In this document: piece by piece, positions 16,420 to 24,861 of the stretch
Numbering within the stretch: the stretch's first letter is position 1
Layout of the letters: every line of letters starts with the position of its first letter
Assembly: GCF_044772865.1 (NCBI RefSeq)
Contig: NZ_CP173031.1
Coordinates: 1 to 37,459 of the forward strand
Length of the DNA stretch: 37,459 nucleotides
From: Algirhabdus cladophorae
Lineage (GTDB): Bacteria > Pseudomonadota > Alphaproteobacteria > Rhodobacterales > Rhodobacteraceae
Direction: 5' to 3'
Made by a program: the position numbers and the translations under genes
Notes under the pieces: model-generated
What the model was told of the DNA's origin: nothing
The model's input: the letters and a program-made list of their open reading frames with translations, nothing else
The model's database searches: none

Positions 16420-18748
16420 CCTTGGCATCCCGTGCATGCATGACCAGATGCCCAATTGCGAGGATGATACCGGCGATAAAGACAATCTCCATTTTGAACA
16501 TTACCATGACCGCAAGGATCAACCGTAAAAGGATCTCCCACGGCGCCAGTGCCTGACGATCAAAGGCGGCAAGGCTGGATGCCAAGAGGTACAGCGCCAG
16601 CACTAACCGCCCAATTAGCAATGCGAGGGCACCGAGGTGCAATTCCCCGTCATAGCCGGGCAAGAACTTGACCGAAGCGGCGCTGCTGGGATCCATGACT
16701 GCTTCTTTGATCAGCAAAAGCTCTGGGTAGAACGCAAAGATGAAAGGCACGATAAATATCACAATACCTGACTTCACGGCTGAAAACGCAGTGGCCATAG
16801 GCTCGGCTTTGGTGATGGTGGCTGCGGCAAATGCGGCTAGGGCCACAGGCGGTGTAATTGCGCTGGCCACTGCAAAGTAGAAAATGAACATGTTCGCCGT
16901 AAAGATCGACAGACCCAATCCGGCCAACACTGGGCCCATCAAAAGTGCTGCATTGATATAGGCTGGTACTGCTGGCATCCCCATGCCCAAAAGGACGGCT
17001 AATAACATAGTCAGCAAAAGTGCAAGGAACTGGAAGTAGGCCGAGCCACCGTCGCCAAAGCTCATGCTGTTGAGCCACGCCAAAACATCAAGGGATAGAA
17101 ACACTGGTAGCCCAGTGAAAGACAGACAAAAGTCGATGATCGAAACGGCGAGGAACATCAAATACAACGTCGCGATCAGCGTACCTGCGTTTGACATAGC
17201 ATCGATGATTTTCATTGGCCGCGCGCGCACTTCAGGGTCGAGAAACAGCATTGCCAAAAGCAGCATGACCGCCCACCAACCAGCAGCGCCTGCCGCCCCA
17301 GCGGAGTTGCGAACAGTCTCCAAAAACCAGCTTAGGCTGAGGATCTGACAGCCGGTCTCGGAAATAATCCGCTCTGCGCCGAGAATGCCGCCGAACAACC
17401 CGCACCCGATGGCGTCTTTTGGCAAAAGCAACATGATTAAAATGACGAGGATCGGACCAAATATCATCAATAAATTTAGGTAGTCCTGTCGGCCCAAGTG
17501 CATTTCTTCTGTCAACTCGCCTATGGCAGTGATGTTCTGTTTGCGTGATTGAAACACTGCCGACAAAAACAGACAGAAAAAGTAGGCCATCGCTGGAATG
17601 ATCGCCGCAACAATTACGCTAGAGTATGGCACGGCCGTGAGCGAGGCCAAAACAAAGGCCGCGACGCCCATCACCGGTGGCATAATTGACCCACCTGATG
17701 AGGCGGCGGCCTCGACCCCGCCCGCAAAGACTTTCGAGAAACCACGCTTTAGCATCATCGGAATGGTTAGAACCCCGGTCGACAAAACGTTCACAATGGG
17801 TCCACCGGAAATCGTGCCAAACATCGCGGACGATACAATAGCAGCATGCGCAGGGCCGCCGCGCAGGTGGCGGGTCCAGCGAAATGCCAGTTTGATCAGT
17901 GACTTGCCTCCGGCGGAACTGCCAAACAGTGCACCAAGGACCAAGTAGGGAAAGATCGTGTTCAACAAAATATCCATGAACCGACCCAGCAGGCCTGAGG
18001 AATTGTTGACCAACACGTCATGCACCCGAGGCCGCCCATCGGCAAGCATGCGGGGTTCCCCCGCCAGTTTGGTGACAAAGTATTTGTTGATGTCGTCGGC
18101 GCCATAAAAATACCAAACGAATACAGTAAGAATGGTGTAGGCGCTCATCAAGATTGCGACGATGACCAATGGCAGGCCCCAGACCTTCACATTGTAAGAC
18201 AGGAACACAATGATGGCGAAACCTACGATGAGAACCAGCCAACCTCCTGTATTTCCAACACATTTTGGATCATCAACAGTTGTAGGTGCGGGCATACCCA
18301 GCAACTCGGCCATCTCGATCTCTGATTGCAGGCTCTCTGCGATAAGAAGTGATCTGGTGCCGGTAATCCTGTCGATAAGGCACACGGATTCGATCTCAGT
18401 AAGATAAGTCAGTGCGACAACGACCGCCATAACCACAAGCAGAACGTCCAGAAACAATCCAAACCTGCGCCTCATCGGCGATTTTCCAGCCCAGTCGCGC
18501 CACATTGAATGTTTCAGAGCGACGATCAGCATCATCAAAACAAAGAAAAGCGGGTAAAAATACTCGAACGGGAACTTACGGAACAGCATCCCGTCTTGCC
18601 CTGTTATCCGTGCGGCAAGGTTGTCGTAGCCTGGAATCCCAGGAGTGGAGTTTATTAAGCCCAGAATGACCATAAACACAGTCAGGACATAAAGTAGCTT
18701 GAGGCCAAAATCAGTTTTTGGCGCAGCCGCGTTTGATACGTCGGACAT
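16412..18748 (-). CDS. TRAP transporter fused permease (DctQ-DctM type, TAXI family)
   Basis: This 778-residue membrane protein combines small (DctQ-like) and large (DctM-like) TRAP subunits, as is usual in TAXI-type systems. Many hydrophobic helices are visible. The DctM-like core contains SAMFGTISGGPIVNVLSTGVLTIPMM and a C-terminal GMGMPAVPAYINAALLMGP stretch. TRAP permeases use a sodium or proton gradient with a periplasmic binding protein. A loop near residue 440-470 and another near 160-210 carry cysteines, which is slightly unusual. It follows the binding-protein gene by 65 nt and overlaps the sulfatase gene by 8 nt. Confidence 0.92.
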   Translation of the reverse strand: MSDVSNAAAPKTDFGLKLLYVLTVFMVILGLINSTPGIPGYDNLAARITGQDGMLFRKFPFEYFYPLFFVLMMLIVALKHSMWRDWAGKSPMRRRFGLFLDVLLVVMAVVVALTYLTEIESVCLIDRITGTRSLLIAESLQSEIEMAELLGMPAPTTVDDPKCVGNTGGWLVLIVGFAIIVFLSYNVKVWGLPLVIVAILMSAYTILTVFVWYFYGADDINKYFVTKLAGEPRMLADGRPRVHDVLVNNSSGLLGRFMDILLNTIFPYLVLGALFGSSAGGKSLIKLAFRWTRHLRGGPAHAAIVSSAMFGTISGGPIVNVLSTGVLTIPMMLKRGFSKVFAGGVEAAASSGGSIMPPVMGVAAFVLASLTAVPYSSVIVAAIIPAMAYFFCLFLSAVFQSRKQNITAIGELTEEMHLGRQDYLNLLMIFGPILVILIMLLLPKDAIGCGLFGGILGAERIISETGCQILSLSWFLETVRNSAGAAGAAGWWAVMLLLAMLFLDPEVRARPMKIIDAMSNAGTLIATLYLMFLAVSIIDFCLSFTGLPVFLSLDVLAWLNSMSFGDGGSAYFQFLALLLTMLLAVLLGMGMPAVPAYINAALLMGPVLAGLGLSIFTANMFIFYFAVASAITPPVALAAFAAATITKAEPMATAFSAVKSGIVIFIVPFIFAFYPELLLIKEAVMDPSSAASVKFLPGYDGELHLGALALLIGRLVLALYLLASSLAAFDRQALAPWEILLRLILAVMVMFKMEIVFIAGIILAIGHLVMHARDAKDA

Positions 18749-18813
18749 CTAGACCCGTCTTTCAAAGAGTACCACTGGACAGGACGCGCCCATCCAGCGG
18801 TTTAATTTAGAGG

Positions 18814-19857
18814 TTACTTTGCACAATCCGGAAGTGCGTAACCTGCTTCTTCCCATGCTGCGACAGCGCCGGGGTGATACGTCAAAGGATTGCCTTTGCA
18901 CATGTCGGTCAAAGCGATGTCAGTTTCACCCAACCAGGCATTATGCATGAACGGTGCTTTGGCTTTGTAAATGCTATCAAGATTTTCAATGAAGGCACCG
19001 GTCAGCGCTTTGGCCAGATCAAAGTCCATATCTTTGTGAACAACCTCGCCGCCCACGGTGCCTGGACCGCGGAAGTTGTCGTCTTCAGAAATGACGGTTA
19101 CCCCCTCAGGATAGGCTGTTTCAGCTGGAGGCAAGGTTACTGTTACAGTGCCCGGAACGTTGCCGATTTTCTGGAATCCTTCGCTTTCGAAAATGTCCTT
19201 TGGTGTGGACCAAAGGGTCATGTTCCCGGAGGATACTGCTTGCGTGATTCGTCCATCTGGAAAGCTGATTGGCAGAACCATTGCGTCCGACGACCCGTCT
19301 TGCATCGTCTTTACAGCCTGCCCCCAGTTCACCTGAATGCCAGTATAGCCTTTGCCGTCTTCTAGGCCTGTTGCCAAACGCACGAGGTTTCTTGCATTGG
19401 TGAGTGCTGCACCGCGAGGGGGGCCGTTAAAAATTGTGGCCCCTTCGACAGCGTTCCAGCCATCAAAGTTCGCACTGTCGTAGGCAAACAGCGCCTGAAC
19501 GGCCAAGCGGTATGTGTAGAGTACACGAAGATTGCCAGCCAGCTCGGCGCCTTTTTCCTTGCCAAGGTTCGCATAGGGGCCAACGCCGCGTGACATAAGA
19601 AACGGTAGAACAAAGGGTGCAGCGGCAACATCGGTTTTGCCCTCAGCGACGTTTTGAACAGAGTTCGTAAGTGTTTGACCAGTTGTGACTTGCATGTCAG
19701 CAATGCCAGCTTTTGAGGCGGCCTCGGACAGCGACAATACAGTTGTTCCCGGGACCCCCGTTGGTGCTGCTGTTTCTGCCGTAAGAATTGTTTGTGCCTG
19801 TGCACTGGTCACAAGGCTTGTTGCGATGGCCAAGCCGGCCATTAGGTTTCTAGACAT
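18814..19857 (-). CDS. TAXI family TRAP transporter solute-binding protein
   Basis: This 347-residue periplasmic protein has a Sec signal peptide, with predicted cleavage after AQA near residue 21. The mature N-terminus, TILTAETAAPTGVPGTTVLSLSEAASKAG, fits the TAXI/TAXI-like fold. The strong ribosome site GGGAGGAACGG precedes the ATG. It delivers a ligand to the fused permease encoded next. TAXI ligands are mostly unknown organic acids or amino acids. The downstream sulfatase suggests a sulfate or phosphonate ester ligand, but that is only inference. Confidence 0.88.
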   Translation of the reverse strand: MSRNLMAGLAIATSLVTSAQAQTILTAETAAPTGVPGTTVLSLSEAASKAGIADMQVTTGQTLTNSVQNVAEGKTDVAAAPFVLPFLMSRGVGPYANLGKEKGAELAGNLRVLYTYRLAVQALFAYDSANFDGWNAVEGATIFNGPPRGAALTNARNLVRLATGLEDGKGYTGIQVNWGQAVKTMQDGSSDAMVLPISFPDGRITQAVSSGNMTLWSTPKDIFESEGFQKIGNVPGTVTVTLPPAETAYPEGVTVISEDDNFRGPGTVGGEVVHKDMDFDLAKALTGAFIENLDSIYKAKAPFMHNAWLGETDIALTDMCKGNPLTYHPGAVAAWEEAGYALPDCAK

Positions 19858-19946
19858 CCGTTCCTCCCAAAACGTATATTTTCCTTGATACTCTCGCCTA
19901 AATGTTCAGATTTGCAAGAAATTCCTTACTGACATTGGAGAACGGC

Positions 19947-20624
19947 TTGCCAGACCTAGAACTTTTCGTCGCGCCGGGAAGTTGCGCCAGAGTGCCAACA
20001 ATTGCGTTGGAAGAAATTGGCGTGAAATTTGATACAACGCTGGTGCGGACGGCGATCGGCCAACAAAAGTCAGCAGAGTTTCTTGCGGTTAACCCGAAGG
20101 GCAAAGTGCCCGTCTTGGTTGTGAACGGCGTGCCCCTTACAGAAAACGTGGCAATTCTAAGCTGGTTGAACAAATCCTACCCCGATGCCGGTTTGCTGCC
20201 ATCTGTCACGAATGATTTTGACGCAGCCCAGCAAATTTCTGACCTCGCGTTCTTTTCTGGAACTGTGCATCCCCACGTGACCCGCGTTGCGATGCCCATG
20301 AAGTTCATCGAGGATGCAAAGCTGTCGTTTGATATTGTGCGGTCGAAAGGGACGTCTGATATGAACGTCGTTATGGGTATGATTAATGACCGTCTCGCGG
20401 ATCGACCTTGGTGGTATGGCGATGATTGGTCCATCGTTGATGGATATTTGTTTTGGACTTGGTGGCGTATTTGCGTCGTTGGCTATCCGCAGGATGCCTT
20501 TCCACATCTCAAGGATCACGCGCTCCGGATTGCACAGCGTCCCTCAGTGATGCGTGCCTTGCAGCGCGAGGCCCGCAACATCGAAATCCTCAAGTCCGAG
20601 GGCATTTACAAAGAGCCTGTTTAG
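19947..20624 (+). CDS. Glutathione S-transferase-family protein
   Basis: This protein has 225 residues from the TTG at 19947. That start has GGAG 6 nt upstream and gives MPDLELFVAPGSCARVP, a typical GST N-terminus with the active-site region PGSCARV. The frame also has an ATG at 19902, but it has no ribosome site and adds 15 residues unlike GSTs. The thioredoxin-like domain includes NPKGKVPVL with the cis-proline and LTENVAIL with the glutathione-binding Glu. The C-terminal helical domain follows. It is divergent from the TAXI-TRAP genes. It may conjugate or isomerise a pathway intermediate, or act in stress defence. Confidence 0.85.
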   Translation: MPDLELFVAPGSCARVPTIALEEIGVKFDTTLVRTAIGQQKSAEFLAVNPKGKVPVLVVNGVPLTENVAILSWLNKSYPDAGLLPSVTNDFDAAQQISDLAFFSGTVHPHVTRVAMPMKFIEDAKLSFDIVRSKGTSDMNVVMGMINDRLADRPWWYGDDWSIVDGYLFWTWWRICVVGYPQDAFPHLKDHALRIAQRPSVMRALQREARNIEILKSEGIYKEPV

Positions 20625-20764
20625 GTCAGAGCAGTCTGCCAATAGTAGTTGCTTTCGCACGCGTTTGATGACTGGTTGGAGGGCGCATGCACTGCAGCGA
20701 TCCTAATGCGGGCTGGCGTGCGCTTGGGTTGCAAATGTAGTTTATATCCTGCTGGTTGTAGAGT

Positions 20765-20869
20765 TCATTGCGGATCATCGGCTAGGCCATCCTGTGCCGC
20801 AGTGATCAAGGCCCCTACCCCGCCAATAACAGCACCAGTTTTGTGGCCTGTCCGGTTGTGGCAGGACAT
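20765..20869 (-). CDS. Possible small glycine-zipper peptide or gene remnant
   Basis: A 34-residue frame, ATG to TGA, contains GAVIGGVGALITAAQDG, a glycine-rich pattern like glycine-zipper membrane segments. There is no good ribosome site upstream; the sequence before the ATG reads CACCTTTCAAAA. It may be a remnant of a longer gene or chance. The protein-like composition is the only support. Confidence 0.2.
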   Translation of the reverse strand: MSCHNRTGHKTGAVIGGVGALITAAQDGLADDPQ

Positions 20870-20882
20870 TTTTGAAAGGTGC

Positions 20883-20898
20883 TGTTAACAGCTGTTAA
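20883..20898. promoter_or_regulatory. parS site 1 (repABC centromere palindrome)
   Basis: Perfect 16-bp palindrome GTTAACAGCTGTTAAC. It matches the known repABC parS consensus GTTNNCNGCNGNNAAC. RepB should bind it, with RepA as the partition ATPase. It lies 145 bp before the repA start, so it may also serve in autoregulation. Confidence 0.9.
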
Positions 20899-21042
20899 CT
20901 GGTGCAAAGGAAAGCCATATATGGGGCGTGAGTGGTCTTATGCCGCTATTTGTAGATATTTTTCTTGACTTGATCAGGTGAATCGCTGCCTAACTGTTTC
21001 AAGTTGCGCAAATAAGCAACATTGAGCGGGATAAGAGCAACC

Positions 21043-22227
21043 ATGTTTCAGACAGCACCGATTTCGGCTGAATCTCAATCCGAAGTGACCGAGCAGATGG
21101 CGGCACGGCTTAAGACAGCTTTGACGACACATCTAGAACAGGTCTATGCACCTGATCAACGCAAAAAATTGAGACTATTCAGCGCTACAGAGACTGCAGA
21201 TCTTTTGGGTGTGTCTGGCCAGTTCCTACGCAAATGTCATAGTGATGGCAGTCTTAAAGAGCCTACGGTGAACAAAGGCGGTCGACGGTCTTATTCAGGC
21301 GATGAAATTTGGGCGATGCGTCAGGCGTTGGAAATTGGCTCGCGTAGTCCCGGTAAATATGTGCCCGGCCGTCGCGAAGGCGACAAGTTGCAGGTCATTC
21401 AATTGATGAATTTCAAAGGTGGGTCTGCTAAGTCCACGGCGACGATCCACCTTTGTCACTATTTGGCGTTGAACGGCTATCGTGTTCTTGCGATTGATCT
21501 GGACCCTCAGGGCAGTCTTACCGGTTTTTGTGGCCTTCAGACCGAGCTAGAGTTCGACGGGCCTACGATTTACGATGCCCTGCGATACGAAGATCCCCTG
21601 TCTCTTTCAGACGTCATTGTTGATACATATTTCCCGGGACTTGATCTGGCCCCTGCCCGACTAATCCTGAGTGAATTCGAAACGGAAACCGCTGTGAACG
21701 CTGGCCGCGGTGCTGCGTTCTTTGAACGCTTGTCGAACGCCTTGGCCCCGGTTGAGGCCGATTATGACATTGTGATCATCGACAGCCCCCCTGCCCTTGG
21801 ATTTTTGACCTTGACGGGACTGTTCGCGGCAACTTCTGTTTTAGTCCCTATGACGCCCAGCATGCTTGATCTGGCCTCGACCCAGCAGTTTATTGAAATG
21901 ACATCCGCGTACTTGGGTGTGATCGAGGATACCGGCGTTAGCATGGACCACGATTTCTTTAGTTTTCTGATAACCCGTGACGATCCTAGCGATATCCCGA
22001 GCCAACAAATCGTATCTTTGATGCGCGCCTTGTTTCAGGAGCGGATAATTCCCTCAACAGCGCTGCGCAGTACCGCTGTTGCTGACGCCTCGATGCTCAA
22101 GATGTCGATCTATGAAGTTGCTCGGGCTGACATGACCCGCAGCACATATGACCGAGCACGCGGCAGTATGGATTCAGTGGGATTTGATATTGCAAGTTTG
22201 GTGCAGCAAGCATGGGGGCGTGACTAA
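21043..22227 (+). CDS. repA: Plasmid partition ATPase RepA (ParA family)
   Basis: This 394-residue protein starts at the ATG at 21043, with AAGAG 6 nt upstream. The frame also opens at a TTG at 21022, which lacks a ribosome site. An N-terminal DNA-binding helix-turn-helix region covers about residues 45-95 (ETADLLGVSGQFLRKC). The deviant Walker A motif is KGGSAKST near residues 125-132, and Walker B is DIVIIDSPPALG. RepA is the ParA-type ATPase of repABC replicons; with RepB and parS it segregates the plasmid and represses the operon. The stop codon overlaps the repB ATG by one base (TAATG). Confidence 0.96.
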   Translation: MFQTAPISAESQSEVTEQMAARLKTALTTHLEQVYAPDQRKKLRLFSATETADLLGVSGQFLRKCHSDGSLKEPTVNKGGRRSYSGDEIWAMRQALEIGSRSPGKYVPGRREGDKLQVIQLMNFKGGSAKSTATIHLCHYLALNGYRVLAIDLDPQGSLTGFCGLQTELEFDGPTIYDALRYEDPLSLSDVIVDTYFPGLDLAPARLILSEFETETAVNAGRGAAFFERLSNALAPVEADYDIVIIDSPPALGFLTLTGLFAATSVLVPMTPSMLDLASTQQFIEMTSAYLGVIEDTGVSMDHDFFSFLITRDDPSDIPSQQIVSLMRALFQERIIPSTALRSTAVADASMLKMSIYEVARADMTRSTYDRARGSMDSVGFDIASLVQQAWGRD

Positions 22228-23195
22228 TGGCCTTAGACAAAAATAAAACCGGTATCATGGCTGCAATTTCTGCCGCGACAGAAGGTAAAGCCCCAATTGG
22301 CAAAAACCGCGCGCACCGGTCCTTGCCCAAAGGAACCGTTGGTTCTGTGAGAGCAGGCCTAGGGGGCATTCAGGAGATTGATACCAGCCTGATTTTGCCT
22401 TGGGGACCACAAGACCGGCTGGAGTTAACAGCTGTTAACACTGGCGATGATGATGTCTTGGACCTTGCCCAAAGCATCAAAGCGAGTGGTCAGCAGGTGC
22501 CTGTCTTGTTGCGCCCAGCAGGGCAGCACGATGGCAAGTTCGAGATTATCTATGGCCGACGACGCATTCTGGCATGCCAACAGTTGGGTATTCCGGTCAA
22601 AGCTCTCATTCGTACCTTAGACAACGGCGAAGCGTTGATCGCTAAAGGTCTTGAGAACGCCAGCCGTCAGGACCTTAGCTTTTATGAACGTGCGCGTTTT
22701 GCGCAGGCTATTCTGGATCAAGGCTATTCGCGGGAACAGACACTTCAGTCGTTGTCGATAAGTAAAAATACCCTGTCGCAACTTGAAAGGGTGGCCCGTC
22801 TGGTACCAGATGCTGTGGGTGAGGCGATCGGACCTGCTCATGGGGCAGGGCGCCCAAAATGGATGACCCTCGCTGCGGCATGTGAAGGCGGCGTTTTGTC
22901 TGAAGCAAATGCGCTAAAGGTTCTGGATCAATTGTCCGACGATGTTGGTTCGGATGCGCGTCTACAGGCCGTGCTGGCCAGCCTCGATAAACGCGGGCCA
23001 AAGGAGGTGCGTTCAAGGCTTAGGTCGCCTGTTGATGGGGCTTTGGTCAAATCGACAAAGTCATCCGTGACAGTGACCATCAAAAGGGCAGGGCGTGGAA
23101 AAGAATTTGCAGACTGGTTTGATGAACATATCGACCGTCTGATCTCGGAATCCTACCGTTCATTCAACAACGAAGCGGAGGATAAACACGGTTAA
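22227..23195 (+). CDS. repB: Plasmid partition protein RepB (ParB family)
   Basis: This 322-residue ParB-type centromere-binding protein has ParB boxes IIYGRRRILACQQLG near residue 110 and ENASRQDLSFYERARFA near residue 150. A helix-turn-helix follows (YSREQTLQSLSISKNTLSQLERV). The C-terminal part would dimerise. A parS palindrome is embedded in its codons at 22424-22439, read as LTAVN, and a third parS overlaps its stop codon. Translation is probably coupled to repA. Confidence 0.96.
   Translation: MALDKNKTGIMAAISAATEGKAPIGKNRAHRSLPKGTVGSVRAGLGGIQEIDTSLILPWGPQDRLELTAVNTGDDDVLDLAQSIKASGQQVPVLLRPAGQHDGKFEIIYGRRRILACQQLGIPVKALIRTLDNGEALIAKGLENASRQDLSFYERARFAQAILDQGYSREQTLQSLSISKNTLSQLERVARLVPDAVGEAIGPAHGAGRPKWMTLAAACEGGVLSEANALKVLDQLSDDVGSDARLQAVLASLDKRGPKEVRSRLRSPVDGALVKSTKSSVTVTIKRAGRGKEFADWFDEHIDRLISESYRSFNNEAEDKHG
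22424..22439. promoter_or_regulatory. parS site 2, inside repB coding sequence
   Basis: The same perfect palindrome GTTAACAGCTGTTAAC as at 20883, here within repB codons, so the sequence must satisfy both protein and centromere function. Confidence 0.88.
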
Positions 23196-23209
23196 CAGCT
23201 GTTAACCGT
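23188..23209. promoter_or_regulatory. parS site 3, extended palindrome overlapping the repB stop codon
   Basis: The 16-bp parS core at 23191-23206 is extended by ACG and CGT to a perfect 22-bp palindrome. The repB TAA is inside it (23193-23195). The longer symmetry may make this the strongest RepB site. It lies at the head of the repB-repC intergenic region that controls copy number. Confidence 0.88.
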
Positions 23210-23243
23210 TTCATTGAGGATATGAGCAGACAAGGAGGATAAC

Positions 23244-23309
23244 GCAAAAAGAAACCCTCGAAACCGGAGTTCCGAGGGCTGCAACGCAAAAGCGTCGATT
23301 GTTTTCGCA
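23244..23309 (-). ncRNA. Counter-transcribed RNA (ctRNA) controlling repC
   Basis: The minus strand has an extended -10 (TGC followed by TAAGAT, plus-strand 23315-23323), and about 65 nt later a strong intrinsic terminator. A small antisense RNA from this region is known in repABC plasmids; it limits repC expression and determines incompatibility. The size here matches the known range. The 5' end is estimated from the -10 position and the 3' end from the T-run. Confidence 0.75.
23246..23278 (-). terminator. Intrinsic terminator of the ctRNA
   Basis: Read on the minus strand: stem CCCTCGGAA paired with TTTCGAGGG (9 pairs including one G-U), loop CTCCGG, then a T-rich tail TTTCTTTTT. This is the clearest intrinsic terminator in the window. 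Confidence 0.82.
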
Positions 23310-23344
23310 CTTCAATCTTAGCAGTCCCCGAATCACCGCACAAC

Positions 23345-23362
23345 AAAAAACGCCCTTGGGCG
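23345..23362 (-). terminator. Second minus-strand hairpin with T-run just upstream of repC
   Basis: On the minus strand CGCC, loop CAAG, GGCG is followed by six T residues. It could stop antisense transcripts entering from repC. It could instead be part of the hairpin that hides the repC ribosome site, as in known repABC leaders. The stem is short. Confidence 0.4.
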
Positions 23363-23391
23363 AACGGGTATTTGCTGCGTTGTAGAAAAAT

Positions 23392-24753
23392 ATGGATCAA
23401 TTTGACGATGCCCCTGGTGGGGTGACACGCACCAAGCGGGGCGTGACTGATATTTCTAAGCCTAATGGTTGGCGTAAACCAACGCCGGAACTTCTACGGG
23501 CTGAAAAGTTTGCAGACGCTGGCGAAAAATTAACTGTTCCCAAAACCCGTGCGATCGTCGCAACCAAGAAAGTTGCAGCGGCCATCGGGCTTAAGTCCCA
23601 AGATCTGCTTTTGCTGGATACCTTTGGGGCTATTACGCAACCTCAAGATTGGGAGCAGGGCAGGCGGCCTATTGTTTGGGCTTCAAACCACTTTTTGATG
23701 GAGCAAACAGGGTTCTCACTGGCTACGCTGCGGCGTCACATGCGCAGGCTTTGTGAGGTTGGGGTGATATCGATGAAGGATAGCCCAAACGGCAAACGCT
23801 GGGGGCGCCGTGATGCAGATGGTGTGATCATTCAGGCCTATGGCTTTGATCTGGCCCCCATGGCGGCACGCACAGAAGAATTTGAGGCCCTCTACGAGCG
23901 CTTACATGCCGAGAGGGCGTTGTGTGCGTCTTTGCGCACCGCGATTACTGTGACGCGCCGAATAATTCGTGCAAAGATCGAGAAAGCCCTGGCCTCAGGG
24001 TTGCGTGGGCCTTGGCAGACCCTTCAAAATACGTTCGCTGAGCTTCTTGAAGGGATTCCGTCGCGTGCCGAAAGGGCAGGGCGCCTAGAGGGCTACTTGG
24101 AGCGCATCAAGGCGCTACAGGCGTCTGTCGAAGACTCTTTCGAGGCTGCCCTTGATTGGCCTGTGAAATCTGATGCTACGAGTGCTTCAAAAGTTAAGTA
24201 TAACCAAAAAGAAACTAAAAATATGAGACCCACGAGTCTCGAAAATGAGACCCACATACTAACTACAAATGAACCTTATTCTGTAAATAGTAATCGCTTT
24301 GAAACAAAGCACGCAGCAAGTGTTACGCCAGATATTGATAGGGTTGGGTCAGTTGCAAGGGTAGAAGACGTGGACCTCGATATCAGCTGGAGCACCCATG
24401 GCACGAAAAGGAAATCCGACATTGATGTGCCGATGTTAATGGCGTCCTGTCCACATTTTGCTGATATGGCGCGCGGCACACAGGGGTACATGAAAGACTG
24501 GAATGATGTGCACCGCGCAGCTGCCGCCCTTAGGCCGATTGTTGGTATCTCGGAAGATGCATGGAACGTGGCAAACAAAGTCATGGGTCCTGCGGTTGCC
24601 GCGGCATCTATTGCGCTGATCCTCGACAAATCGACAGACGGCGAGGTCAAATCACCCGGTGGGTATCTGCGCGGCCTTGTTGAGCGGGCTCAAATTGGCG
24701 AATTGCACCTTGATCGCAGTTTTTACGGAAGATTGAGCGGGGCAGGGGCGTGA
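23392..24753 (+). CDS. repC: Replication initiator RepC
   Basis: This 453-residue initiator of repABC plasmids starts MDQFDDAPGGVTRTKRGVTD. A winged-helix DNA-binding region lies near residues 100-150 (TGFSLATLRRHMRRLCEVGVISMKD). A less conserved, A+T-rich linker follows around codons 262-310, then a C-terminal domain from about residue 335. The ribosome site is weak, as expected for a gene controlled by a leader hairpin and ctRNA. RepC acts mainly in cis on an origin within its own gene. Confidence 0.95.
   Translation: MDQFDDAPGGVTRTKRGVTDISKPNGWRKPTPELLRAEKFADAGEKLTVPKTRAIVATKKVAAAIGLKSQDLLLLDTFGAITQPQDWEQGRRPIVWASNHFLMEQTGFSLATLRRHMRRLCEVGVISMKDSPNGKRWGRRDADGVIIQAYGFDLAPMAARTEEFEALYERLHAERALCASLRTAITVTRRIIRAKIEKALASGLRGPWQTLQNTFAELLEGIPSRAERAGRLEGYLERIKALQASVEDSFEAALDWPVKSDATSASKVKYNQKETKNMRPTSLENETHILTTNEPYSVNSNRFETKHAASVTPDIDRVGSVARVEDVDLDISWSTHGTKRKSDIDVPMLMASCPHFADMARGTQGYMKDWNDVHRAAAALRPIVGISEDAWNVANKVMGPAVAAASIALILDKSTDGEVKSPGGYLRGLVERAQIGELHLDRSFYGRLSGAGA
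24180..24320. other. Candidate replication origin (oriV) within repC
   Basis: This stretch is markedly A+T rich compared with the rest of repC. It holds two direct repeats TGAGACCCA at 24224-24232 and 24246-24254, 22 bp apart (about two helical turns). The first is part of an inverted repeat GAGAC/GTCTC (24225-24240). repABC origins are known to lie in an A+T-rich part of repC. The exact site is inferred. Confidence 0.55.
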
Positions 24754-24814
24754 AGAGTCGGAAGACCACGTTCTCAATAGTGCTTTCATGGTCTTAATGT
24801 CTGGTTTTGACCAA

Positions 24815-24857
24815 GAACACTCAGACTGTTGTTGGTCACAAACTGTGTTCGTTTTTT
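24815..24857 (+). terminator. Possible terminator after repC
   Basis: Inverted repeat GAACAC (24815-24820) and GTGTTC (24845-24850), followed by six T residues at 24852-24857. The 24-nt loop is long, which weakens the call. An alternative stem GACCAA/TTGGTC overlaps it. Confidence 0.4.
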
Positions 24858-24861
24858 ACAG

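Larger units (their letters stand above)
20625..21042. other. Non-coding region upstream of repA (parS, possible promoter, one tiny ORF)
   Basis: About 420 nt without an established gene. It contains the first parS site at 20883-20898. A possible repA promoter has TTGACT at 20965-20970 and a weak -10 near 20988-20996. A 34-residue minus-strand frame lies at 20765-20869. No clear terminator follows the GST gene. Confidence 0.5.

Noticed and set aside
16420..16485. Longer start for the second sulfatase
   Set aside because: The extension would sit inside the TRAP permease gene and is not sulfatase-like. The ATG at 16419 begins the conserved MPKRPNFILF.
2106..20624. Search for insertion sequences or integrase genes flanking the catabolic modules
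   Set aside because: No transposase, integrase or terminal inverted repeat was recognised at the module borders.
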